Assembly: GCA_031002005.1 (NCBI GenBank)
Contig: JARYHS010013630.1
Location: forward strand, 238,707,539 to 238,771,538
From: Vandiemenella viatica
Lineage: Eukaryota > Arthropoda > Insecta > Orthoptera > Morabidae
Reading direction: 5' to 3'
Length of the DNA stretch: 64,000 nt
Both the position numbers and the translations under genes were made by a program. Shown here in pieces: positions 14,700 through 25,437 of this stretch. Each line of letters opens with the position of its first letter. The stretch's first letter is position 1. The notes beneath the pieces are model-generated. The model ran no database searches and was not told the DNA's origin. It saw nothing but the letters and a program-made list of their open reading frames with translations.

Positions 14700-16370
14700 T
14701 ACAGATTATTTGGTTTTTATCATGAAGAGTACGACCGTCCATCTATCAGTTCAGCATTGCAGGATGTTCTGACAGACAATATAACAACCACCCTAACTTC
14801 AGCAGTTCTTAGCACCTTCGATCGAATACATTCAGTACTATGATGCACATATTTGCTGTTTCAATCCCTTGCACACCCTATCATGATGGAAAGGTTGCAT
14901 GTGCGGAGAATATGCACTACGCAAAGTTAATTAGTGCTGTGATAGAAGGCTGTACTGTAGAAGACATTGAGAGGCTTGTCGGGATGTGTGTGTGTGAATG
15001 GGGTGAAAAATTATTACCACTTTATTTGTAACGTTCATATATCTTATTAAAAAATAAAGTAGCAAACAAAATGATCTCGTTAGCTGAATGCATTTCTTCT
15101 CTCCATTTCGGTGTAGGTCACAATGAAACCACACAGAACCTATCTTTGACGTTAGAGTCTGCGAACACTCGACAAACATTCTTTCCCTCACAGATGAAAA
15201 CATCCTCTATTGCTGGCGTTCCTTGTGCCCCAGAAAAAGCAATTCCCCGGGTGATGTAAAGTCAACTATTCCACAAATCAGTTTCCATATCATTTTCGGC
15301 GGGGCACCTGCTGAACCCGCAGGATAAAACCGCGCAGGCGGCGGGCTTTCACATGCAGATTGGTCGCGGCCTCAAGCTGACAAAGGCCCCGTGGAGCAGC
15401 CATACGCCGAGACAAAGACGAGTAAGGATATTGGCTGCTGGCGGCCCTAATCACAATACCGAGTGCACAGAGCTTACCAATATCCTTCATAACAGTCTCC
15501 TCAACGCATGGAACAAAACAGTTTGGACCTCATGTCTATCAAGTCCTGTCAACTATTTCCCATAATCACTAGCTGTTACCCACGACTTCGTACGCGTGGA
15601 ATTAGAATTTTATTGCTAGAATTGGATACAGAAAGATGTAATTTACATACAACGTGTCCGAAAAAGCAAGGAGTCTGGGTTATATGACGGGAAAACCGTC
15701 ACCGTACTTTTCTACCACTGAACCTATCACATGGTGAGTACAAATTTGCAACATGATTAAAAATAGAAACAAACTAGAGGCGTTTAACTGTGAGAGACTA
15801 CCTACCATAGTTCCTCCGGCACATATTTGTTTGTGGCTGAAAGTTATGTCACTTTCTGAGTACATTTTATGTCATACCGTATTGTACACAACATTTTAGT
15901 TTTCAGTTCTTTGCTAAGGTATACGCGTATAACCAATGGGTTTTCGAAAGCCGCGAGCTAACTACAACCGAGAGCCCATAGAAAAAATACGTCTTTTCTA
16001 AGTGTCCCACCGCTACTTTCAGTATCTGTCCATGGGATTTATGATAGTCATCGTATGAAGCGCTAATCCGCGTCATACTATATAGTGATTTGTGTCTGTT
16101 ACATGAGGTTTATGGAAAGATCATACAAAAATTGGCTGCGCAAGCTGGTTTGAAAGGTGGAAGCAACAAGACTCTGTCTTTGTCAGATTAGGTTTTAGTC
16201 TCCATGCGAGAGACCTCCACGTGAGCAAAATATATATATATATTTTAAAGGGTATTCAGCCTTGTAGCCATTCAGCCAGCAACTGTGGTTCTATTATTCC
16301 TCAATTATGTATATATATTTCTTCTAGTGCTATTGATTATCACAGGTGACAGGACAACATAGCACGGAAA
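14700..16370. other. Anonymous sequence
   Basis: No supported gene. A GC-rich patch lies at 15295-15460 without recognisable product. Confidence 0.35.
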
Positions 16371-16383
16371 CAACACTTAATTA

Positions 16384-16475
16384 AAACCACTCATGCCCTG
16401 GGCTGGACTCGAACCGGCAACCCCTGCAACGCGATGCCGACTCGCTAGGCCCGCGCACCTGGCACACGTGTGCAG
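16384..16475 (-). mobile_element. tRNA-like SINE head, different variant
   Basis: ggctggactcgaaccggcaa is an inverted B box, and cgatgccgactcgctaggcc lies on the A-box side. The sequence departs from a functional tRNA and has SINE-like context. Confidence 0.45.
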
Positions 16476-17283
16476 TTATTACGCCTTCGAAAGCCAATTC
16501 AGTGAAAGAATAAGAAATACTGGCGGTACTCCTGGAAAATAATTGCAGTCGCAAATAGGCTAACTCTCGCAGATGGCGTGCAAGAGTAAAATGTGATTAT
16601 TAAAACAAATAGCCCTCTTCAGGGCTTAGGCAACACCCTCTGGATGTGACGTTTTTACATAGAGGCATTTTCTGTAGAGAAATGCGAAGTCCTGTAGAAG
16701 CTGATGCTCAGTCACCATGTGGACATTTTTGGCTGATGAAATTAATTAACAGTTTTCCAACTTCAAACTTAAATGAGCAGCAGCTTAATGTGTTAGAGAT
16801 GAGAAGGACCTTCTCATCCATAGCACGCTGTAACTTCCTGTGTTCTTAGCGATCACCTACACTAAAGGAAATGATCTTGCTCGCTTCAGCGTGGTGACTT
16901 CATGATCGTTAAGAAGAAGACTCGAGATGTCGTTGAGGTAAGTAAATATTTATCATTGGACCCAATATAGTTAATATTACGCAGCAAACACCAAATGTCC
17001 TTCAGCCAAGGCGCAGCCAATAAAAACCCTATCTCCAGGCCATTACGACCGCACAGAATTATTATTATAACATAATTTTTACAGGATCACATTTTATTCA
17101 TAACCTTCGAGCCAACTACCCACTCTGTCCCTGAATCTTCCAACAGATTCTTTAAGTAGCAATTTACCGTATATAGCTAGTTCTTTACAGATCAATCTTT
17201 TGAGTTAACTGTCTTTTGGTCTCAGTAATTATGTGACAGACCCAAGTCATTGTAAACATAGCTAAACGTAAATACAATGTTTA
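16476..17283. other. Anonymous sequence
   Basis: No supported gene. The open frame at 16646-16849 has no family resemblance. Confidence 0.35.
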
Positions 17284-17587
17284 AAAATAAGGAAAGGTAG
17301 AACGAATGAACATCCACAATTAGTCCTCGGCACTTAGATTGTCAGCACAAAAAGACGTAAACCATCCATGGGACGTAGATGATAATGGCAGGAGAGTGGT
17401 AAATCGAGGGTATCACCAATTTATCATGTTCATATAAAATAAGGAAAGGTAGAACGAATGAACATCCACAATTAGTCCTCGGCACTTAGATTGTCAGCAC
17501 AAAAAGACGTAAACCATCCATGGGACGTAGATGATAATGGCAGGAGAGTGGTAAATCGAGGGTATCACCAATTTATCATGTTCATAT
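17284..17587. repeat. Perfect tandem duplication, 152 bp x 2
   Basis: 17284-17435 is repeated at 17436-17587 with no difference that I can see. Unit starts aaaataaggaaaggtag and ends tcatgttcatat. A very recent duplication or an assembly artefact. Confidence 0.9.
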
Positions 17588-18520
17588 TAATTTAATATGA
17601 TGTGCAATGTCTTATACTACCAACGCGTGCCATCTTACGGACGACGCTGAGTCCTGGAGGTCACAAGGGATGCTAATGTGATACAGGTTTCAAAGAGACA
17701 ACTTCCCTCTTGCGGTGGAACACAGCTCGCCTGGAGCATTGCAATGCGGAAGGGATTCGAGCAAACATGTAATTGAAGTGCCAGTGTGGACATACCATCC
17801 ACCCAAAGAAGATCCCTCAGCTGCCGTCGCATCCCGTATATCCGATGCCGCGAGACCATCTTGCAATGCTTCTTCGTGGACTCTCGTCAAACACAGTCCC
17901 TCGAACTTCCTCACTTGAAGATATTTGCAGTCTACCCCTTCTTTCAACAAGCTGATAACGCATCATGATCTTCGACCATTGTCCTTAGCTATTCTCACTA
18001 TATAAGGTGGCTTTCCTGGACATAATAATTAACCGGATATTGCAGGGTTTCTCGTACATTATCCAAATATTATTGCTGTTGTGTGATGTTAGCACCTCCT
18101 ATTCATGCCAGAGATAAAACGCAATACGATATTTGATATCTATAAACTGTAAAAGATGACATTAACGTAGAGGTTTCAAGGTAAAGATTCAGTTTGTGAA
18201 GGTCTGATAATATTTTGGTCTAAGCACGCTAAGACTTTATTAAGAACGCCACCAATTTTAAGGTAGTTACTGTTAGTATTAAACTTCACAACTGTGAGTC
18301 GCATACCTTCAAAAAGACAAGACAAAAGGAAAGAACTTTTAGCTCCAGAAATTAAACTCTGCAGTTTGAAAGAAGCACAATAAATCTACTCTACCTTCCC
18401 GTCCATTTCTATGCTACTGAAAGCAGTGTATTATTTATTCAGAATATTCTTCTCGTCGACGCCAGGATTGGTCCCAAAAGACTCTGTTATGCAGAATTAC
18501 ACACCAATTTGTTATCATAT
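17588..18520. other. Anonymous sequence
   Basis: Overlapping open frames at 17635-17968 on both strands have no family resemblance; the region is moderately GC-rich there. Nothing else seen. Confidence 0.35.
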
Positions 18521-18523
18521 GCG

Positions 18524-18722
18524 TATTTTCAGTATAAATGAATAAATGCGATTTTAAAACGCGTGGCAAAAGGGATTATGTTTTTACGATGTCACTTCGA
18601 AACTAATGGCTGTCTCGCGATTTTTCTGTGTCACCGCAACCCTCTGCGGGGGACATACACACCGGTCTTTTTATGTGTTGCCGGCCGATGTATTTTCAGT
18701 ATGAATGAATAAATGCGATATT
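18524..18722. repeat. Direct repeat near the right inverted arm
   Basis: tattttcagtataaatgaat, then aaatgcgat, at about 18529, recurs at about 18690 with two changes (period about 163 bp). The adjacent 18720-18840 is a diverged copy of part of the right arm (compare gaggacccaagaataaaa with gaggaacccagaataaaa near 19230). Confidence 0.65.
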
Positions 18723-18832
18723 GACCCGAGGACCCAAGAATAAAAAAAACGTGAATATTATACCGCATTTATGAGGTGAATTTCTCTGTACTTGCCTGAC
18801 AATTATTAATCATTTCAATAGTCACATCACTA

Positions 18833-19694
18833 GTACAATACCACACCGGTAGGCTCATTTAAAATGCAGGCCCCAAACAGCTGCGGCGGCACGCGGCTGA
18901 GGGGATATTTATGAGGGCCAACGCACGGCTAAGAGAATATTTATGAGGGTCGGCGCGGTCTGGGGTGGCGAGCAGCGTGGAGGGAAGCCGGGCTGCCCTA
19001 CTTAAAATTCAGGCGCTCCCGGAACCGGGCCGGCAGATTTGAATTGCTAATGGCTCCTCGCGCCCAAGCTAAGTCACAGTAAAAAGGTAACATATGTATC
19101 TTTTAAACCACTGCTCCGATTTAAATGAAATAAACGCCATTATAATACTGAGAAAATTTCATTGTCGTTTGAATGGTCACACCCCTAGTACAAATTAAGA
19201 ACGTAATATTTATTATTGAAGTATTGAACCGAGGAACCCAGAATAAAAAGAAAAATGAATATTATACTGCATTTCGAGCGTAATCACCTGAATTATCGTG
19301 TAATTAATATTCTAAGACCATGTAATTGAGATTTTGTACCCTGGTCGCGTAGGGCCGTTTAAGAAAATAAATAATGACCCCATTTAGACGATTTATGATC
19401 CGTGGGTCACACCTGCGTCCATGAAAAGGTACCGACGATCATTAGTATACATTTCACGACCCGTAACCTCGGTTAAGAAGTGGCACGTGGCCTCATTTGA
19501 ATATTATTCCCATTAGAATACAATTTACGACCTATAACTTGGTTTAAGAAGTGCCGCGTAGCCTCATTAGCATATTATAATGGCCTTTTTAGACAGCTAG
19601 AGGATTTAAGATCTCAGCTCACTCCGGCGCCCATAAGAATACATGGGGTATTTTGGTCCAGGGTACGAGCTCACTACGGTGTAATGCCACTACT
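18833..19694 (-). repeat. Right terminal inverted repeat
   Basis: Inverted copy of 6027-6864, slightly longer through small indels. Outer end ccactact at 19687-19694. The two arms differ by scattered substitutions, implying an older insertion than the 23.8-29.1 kb unit. Confidence 0.85.
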
Positions 19695-19700
19695 GTGCTT

Positions 19701-20084
19701 CCTTTTAATCATGAGACCATGGACTGCACAATTCATAAAACCCTCTAAAAATCGGTTCAGTTTGTTTTGCGTGAAACGCTCTGTCAACAACTCATAATTT
19801 CACATAGACGAAATATTTGTATTCCACTGGTTATTGTTTTGAATTTGGGAGTTATTTTGATTTTTTTTCTGATGCGCTTTTGGCGGAGATGTTGCTTCCT
19901 GCCAATTTGCTCAGTCCCAAGTTGCTTTATAATCTTCAATAAAAAAGCGTTTCATAAACATCGAGTTTATTAACTGACTTCAAAAAAAAGAAAAAAAGGT
20001 TCTCAATTCGTCGGTATTTTTTTTTTTTCTTGTATGTATGTTCAGCGATATCTTCGCCAATTTTTAATCGATTTAAATGATTTA
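19701..20084. other. AT-rich spacer
   Basis: Nothing recognised between the inverted-repeat unit and the satellite. Confidence 0.4.
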
Positions 20085-22425
20085 TTTTAGTGGATAGGGT
20101 ATACCTCCAAAGTGGTCCCATATGAATTTCACTGAAAACCATCCCTTCCACCACTTTATTTTCATACAAACCCACATTTTTATCCGATTTCGATGGAACT
20201 TTGGACATGTATAGTCAAATATAAAGAGAAAAATGCTGTCAACTTTTGGTTTGAAAAAACTGAACCACTCTCCCCCTATCCACCCTCTTAATTTTTGCCG
20301 ATGTTCTTTGTACAAAACTACCGTCGACACCATTTAACTGATCTCCATTAAAGTTGGCATGTACATATAATTTTTCATGGAGAAGGTTTCAGTCCAAAAA
20401 ATTTTTTTAAAAAATCCTTCTACCCATTTACACCCTTTAATGTTTATAGAAACACACATTTTTTATCCGATTTCTATAGAACTTTGGATATGTATAGTAA
20501 AAAATAAAGACAAAAATGCTATCAACTTTTGGTTTGAAAAAATTGAACCCCTGTCCCCCTACCCACCCCCTTAATTTTTGCCAATGTTATCGGTACAAAG
20601 CTACAGTCGACAACTATTTAACTGAACTCCATTAAAGTTGGCATATACATGTAATTTTTCATAAAGGTTTCTGACCAAAAAAATAAAAAACCACCTCTGC
20701 TCCCCCTGTAAACCTCTTAATTTTATAGAAACCTACATTTCTAATCTGATTTTGAATAAACTTTGCACATGTATACTTTAAAACAAAGATAAAAATCCTG
20801 TCAACATTTGGTCTGCCAAAGCTCAACCTCTCACACTCCTTCCACCCCTTAATTTTCTTTATAAAAATCTACAGTTGCCACCGTTAGTCCAATTAACGTG
20901 AAAGTTGGTGATTATCTGTATTTTTTCACGAAGAAGGTTTCTGACAAAAAAATCCAAAAAACACCCACTCGCCCCATTACACCGCTTAACTTTTATACAA
21001 ACCCACAGTTTTTATCCGGTTTAGATAGAACTTAGCACACTTTTACTTTTTCTGGTTTGGAAAAACTGTACTCCTCTCCCAGTTTCCACCCTCTTGATTT
21101 TTGTCAATTTTCTTTTTAAAAAGCTACAGTCGACACTATTTGCCGATCTTTATAAAAGTTGGCACATACACGTATTTTTGTGGAGAAGATTTCTGACCAA
21201 AAAATCCAAAAAAACTACCCTAGCTCCCCTTTTACAACCCTTAATTTTTGTACAAACCCACATTTTAATCGGATTTTGGTGGAACTTAAAACAAAGACAG
21301 AAAGAAAAATAATTTCTGCATTACTTTCACAAAACCGCAAACCCTATCCCCCTTTCTCCCCTTTTAATTACTGTCAGTATTCTTTATATAAAGCTACAGT
21401 TTCTATCTGATTTTGAAGGACGTATGCACATGTGTACTTTAAAGCAAACAGAAAAATCTACATTTAGTTTAGAGAAGCCAAACCCCTCTCCCCCTTCCTA
21501 CTCCCTTTATCCACACAAAGCTACAGTTTCTATTCGATTCTGAAAGAAATTTGCACATGTATACTTTAAAACATACAGAACAATTGTGATTAAATTAGGT
21601 TGGAGAAACCCAACCCCTCATCTCTTCTACCCTCACTGCTTCTAATTTCCCATGTTCTTTACACATACCCACAGTTTCCATCAGATTTCGATGGAACACT
21701 GCACATGTATACTTAAAAAAAAAGAGAAACATAATGTCTACCTTCTGTTTACAAAATCCAACTACTCACTGCCTAACCCCATTTAATTTATGCAAACATT
21801 CTTTACACAAAGCTACAGTTTTTATTTGGTTTCAATGGATCTTTGCAACATGCATACTTTAAAACATATATGAGCAACCCCCGGCCTCACCAGCTTCAAT
21901 CCGGCCAGCGAGAGATTAAAAAATTTCAAATAACCTTCAAACTCAAGCCTCTCATTAATTTTCAATTGATTTTTCTATCTGTTTTTGTTAATTTGCTTTT
22001 TGTATGTTTGATTATGCTATTGTAATTCTAATTAATAGAAAAAAGTGTGAATTTTTACCGCCTTTTTATTAACTACTTATTTCTTACCTACAGCCCGCGA
22101 CCTGATTCAGTCCCGAAATTACGCCCTCAGCGAAGCAAAGGTTGCCCATACCTGCTTTAAAACAATGAGAAAAATACTGTCAACACTAGCTTTACAAAAA
22201 CCATACTACTCTTCGCCTCCACACCCTTTAATTTTTTTAATTATTTTTTTTAAAATACATATCTACAGTTTTTATCTGATTTCAATAGTAATTTACACAC
22301 GTATACTTTAAATCAATTAGAAAAGACAGTCTACAATTGGTATAGAAAAGTCCAAACCCTCTTACCCCCCACTCCTTTTAATTTCCAGTGTTCTTTACAA
22401 AAATCCACAATTTTAAACCCTGTCA
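20085..22425. repeat. Degenerate satellite of two alternating modules
   Basis: Module A carries cccacatttttatccgattt, aactttgcacatgtatactt and a ggtttgaaaaaactgaaccc-like end. Module B carries ttaatttttgccaatgttct, gctacagtcgacaccattt, ccattaaagttggcatgtac and tttctgaccaaaaaatcc. Units of about 280-300 bp at the left give way to shorter, mainly A-type units of about 135-150 bp at the right. Divergence between copies is high. Runs of C (ctcccccta) give strand asymmetry. Open frames here follow the repeat. Confidence 0.8.
21865..22154. mobile_element. 290-bp non-autonomous hAT (MITE) in the satellite
   Basis: Ends CATATATGAGCAACC and (reverse-complemented) CAGGTATGGGCAACC, 12 of 15 identical. 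Perfect 8-bp target duplication ctttaaaa at 21857-21864 and 22155-22162. The flanking satellite module reads straight across the pre-insertion site. No coding capacity. Confidence 0.85.
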
Positions 22426-22815
22426 AAATGAAATAAGCTAGTTTTAAGTCGTACCAGAATATTCATAAAATAAATGTGTCCTAATATCTCAACATGTACT
22501 TCAGATTTCAACGTGAATCCCAAGCTTTCACGCTGTGAAAACCAATTAAAAATCTATATTTTCTGTGTGATGTCGAATCAAACAGATATGTTCCAGAGAC
22601 AGATTTGTGTATGTACTAATGCACAGATGTTACATGTTTCGACTATCGATCAGCAGCTTTAACAGATGTTATGATTAAGTGAAACACAGCCTGGACCAAA
22701 CTGAAACTGACATTCCTTAACACAGCATCCAATTCACCCCGTTTTGGAAGTTCGCAAAATGAGAACTGTTGTGGTACATTTAAAATACAAAACAAAATAT
22801 AATTCCACTAAAAAT
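22426..22815. other. Anonymous sequence
   Basis: No feature recognised between satellite and fold-back element. Confidence 0.35.
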
Positions 22816-23545
22816 TTAAAAATAAAATAATTGTTTAAAAAAAACATAAAAACCGCCTTCAAAAAAAGGTACACTAAATATTTTAAAATATCTTCATACC
22901 TGGCTTAGAAGAAAGTCAATCTAAATGGACAATATTTTACATTACTGTTATTGAAATTTTTACATTATTAGTTATTTTTGAAGTCGGTTCCAGCCAAAGA
23001 AACAAAGACGATACGCTAAAAACAATAATACCTAAAACAATCATGTTACTACTTGCTAACAATTAATGCTAGAAACATGCTTCAACAAAACTGAAACATA
23101 CAGATGATACGCCGATGTTATACTAACTGTAAAGCGCTTACTGCATGATGTAGCCCACCAACTGGAGCTGTAGTGCCACAGATATGCCTGAACGATCAAC
23201 GAGACCGAGCCCCAGATTAAAATAATGTTAATTTGTTTCCCTAAGCTGTCTCCCGCAATAACAATATCTGCCTCACGACATTCTGTAAAATATTTGGAAT
23301 GTTTATCGTAATCCCCGTTTAGACTCGAACACCAAATTAATTTCCCTAATTCGATCTTCGCAATGTGACAGCTAGCACCGACTCCAAATATAACTAATAA
23401 TGTAAAAATTTCAATAACAGAAATGTAAAATATTGTCTATTCAGATTTACTTTCTTCTAAGCCAGGTATGAAGTTATTTTTAAAATTTTAGTGTGCCTTT
23501 TTTGAAGGCGGTTTTTATGTTTTTTAAAACAATTATTTTATTTAG
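22816..23545. repeat. Fold-back element with about 175-bp inverted arms
   Basis: Left arm 22816-22990 and right arm 23375-23545 are inverted copies (for example catacctggcttagaagaaa on plus at the left, its complement at the right). The 380-bp centre is unrelated. I could not fix a target duplication. Confidence 0.75.
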
Positions 23546-23578
23546 AGATTATGTATCACGAATTGAATAGGCGTGATA

Positions 23579-23603
23579 GTGATGATGATGATGATGATGA
23601 TGA
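23579..23603. repeat. (GAT)n microsatellite
   Basis: About eight GAT/TGA trinucleotides, next to the fold-back element. Confidence 0.9.
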
Positions 23604-23785
23604 CATCTGCTACAAATCAGACAGTGAAGTAAGGCACTAATGTCATTTCATACGTTATATCATGTTACTAATTTTTTAAATAAAAACCATATTCTAATTT
23701 TTTTAATTAATTTTGTTAAAATTAGAAAATCCATTTCCAAATCCTGTCTAAGGATTAGGAGATTTAAATTTCATTTGTTTAAAAC

Positions 23786-24949
23786 TGTTGCGTATCGCCA
23801 GGGGGGGGAGAATTATTAATTATTTATTAATTGATTTTACGCTATACAGGGAACTATAATTAAATGTAAATTATTCAAATGAGAATTGGATGATTTTGGG
23901 ATTTGGAAACTGTCACAAAAAGACATTTTAATAAAGATTTTTTACAATGGCATCTACAAATCTGAGCGTATTTACCATTACGTTAATAAACAAGAGGTTG
24001 TGCAACTTTCTAAGCAACGCTCAGACGTAAAATGAGCCCTTTAAATGCAAGCAAACAAGTATAGTTGTACTTTAAAAATCTCACAATTATTCTAATACAA
24101 AGTATGTTACCAGTTATGATGATAGCAAACAGTAATGAATTTTAATAGGTTGGGACGCCACGAATGATTGACCTGCATTCGACAGTTACACAGTCTAGCT
24201 CAGTGGTTTTATCAGATCAGAGCAAGGATCTTTTCTCAGACGCGCTTAAGGGTACAGTTTCAAAGTGAGTTGCAGGCTGAATGGCTTCGTAGAAACACAT
24301 TACCGTTCCACGGCAGGTAGCGCTGAGCGGAGATGACCACCTGGACGATTGTCGTAACTGGCCACGCCAGCAGTACGCGACAAGTCGCAAGTTAGAAGTG
24401 CGCCTCAGATGGTCTCCAGGACAAAAGTCAGCCCAGCACACATGGACACCAAGTCGCCAGTGACTCGTCTGGGCTCCTGACTGGAAGGAAGTCAGGAAGG
24501 AAGTGTGTCTCGTCTTTTTCTGCCGCCACGGAGGTAAACTCTGACTCCGCCTCTTGTGGCTCGAAGACGACATAGAACATAAAATTCCCCGAATCTTAGT
24601 ACTATGTTCCCGGTGATTGGCTGACCATCTGACCATCTGACGTCATGTGAATCTGTGCTTCTCTTGGCCACGTTAAGTTTCGGCAAACCTCGGGAGCCGA
24701 TGTCTCCTTCGGGAGGAAGGAATTCTGTTTACCGGTTGCCCGACAGAAATCCCTAATCCTCTTAACATTCTGCCCAAAAAGCGCCAGCCAGACTACCCTC
24801 CACTGAAGCGTCAAATCCTTGCCTTTCATCCTTTCACGCGCATCTTTCGAACATACAGTGGACATCCCAAGAAATGGAAAAATATTCTAATCCTTTACTT
24901 TATATACAATAAAAAGTGATATGTAACAGGGAGCTAGCGAATCGTTACA
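23786..24949 (-). repeat. Left LTR-like inverted arm
   Basis: Inverted copy of 27979-29124. Relative to it, the left arm has an 8-bp tandem duplication (gatggtca, near 24625) and keeps about 11 bp (near 24280) missing at the right. A long G run follows the outer end at about 23801. Confidence 0.85.
24898..24906 (-). promoter_or_regulatory. TATA-like box in left arm
   Basis: Minus-strand TATATAAAG, pointing outward, in the same arm position as the box at 28023. Confidence 0.4.
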
Positions 24950-25437
24950 TTATGTAACGAGTAAAACATGGTATTGAAGCCCAGAATTTTGAATAAGTTT
25001 CATGGAGTGTTGCAAATGGCTTTTGGCAGTTTTATTATTCTTGTAGAAAATAGATAGTGCATAATTTCATTTTGATGTTGCATTCATTACATGTATTTTG
25101 TGTTTGGTTTCTTTTGAAAATTTATGTGTTCTTACGTGCTCATGTTTGTGCTTAATTTTGATGAATAATTTGTGCGAAGGTTCTGTCCGATAGCACTTGC
25201 TATGTTTATCCATTACAGCGTTGATATTGATTTTTGTGATTTGTCTGTCTTTTGAAATTTTTGTTTGATATGTGGTGCATCAATTGCTGAATTTGGGGGA
25301 GTTTCGTATTGTTTATTGAACCGCGAAAATTGCTGGGGTATTTCTATTTTTCCCTGTGTTTTGTATGGAGATTTTGTGTGATTTTTCTTGAGACTTTCGA
25401 TTTTGTGGGACTTCGGGTTTGATAGTATAGGTCGTTC

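Larger units (their letters stand above)
6027..19694. mobile_element. 13.7-kb unit with long terminal inverted repeats
   Basis: Left (6027-6864) and right (18833-19694) ends are inverted copies of each other over about 840 bp. The outer ends read 5'-AGTAGTGGCATTACACCG on both sides. Flanking hexamers are ttgctt (6021-6026) and gtgctt (19695-19700), 5 of 6 identical. Long inverted repeats, 5'-AG ends and a 6-bp duplication are the structural signature described for Polinton/Maverick elements. However, I find no DNA polymerase B, integrase, ATPase or capsid gene inside. It could be a non-autonomous or fully decayed relative, a different long-inverted-repeat family, or an inverted segmental duplication. 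Confidence 0.6.

Noticed and set aside
17635..17968. Gene on either strand near 17.7-17.9 kb
   Set aside because: Five overlapping frames on both strands, none with start context, splice signals or family resemblance.
20377..21410. Small proteins in the 20-22 kb region
   Set aside because: They follow the satellite period and change with its repeats; no domain.
24217..24865. Protein genes in the inverted arms (matching frames at 28064-28525)
   Set aside because: The two arms are almost identical, yet an 8-bp duplication and other indels shift the frame in one, so the frame is not conserved.
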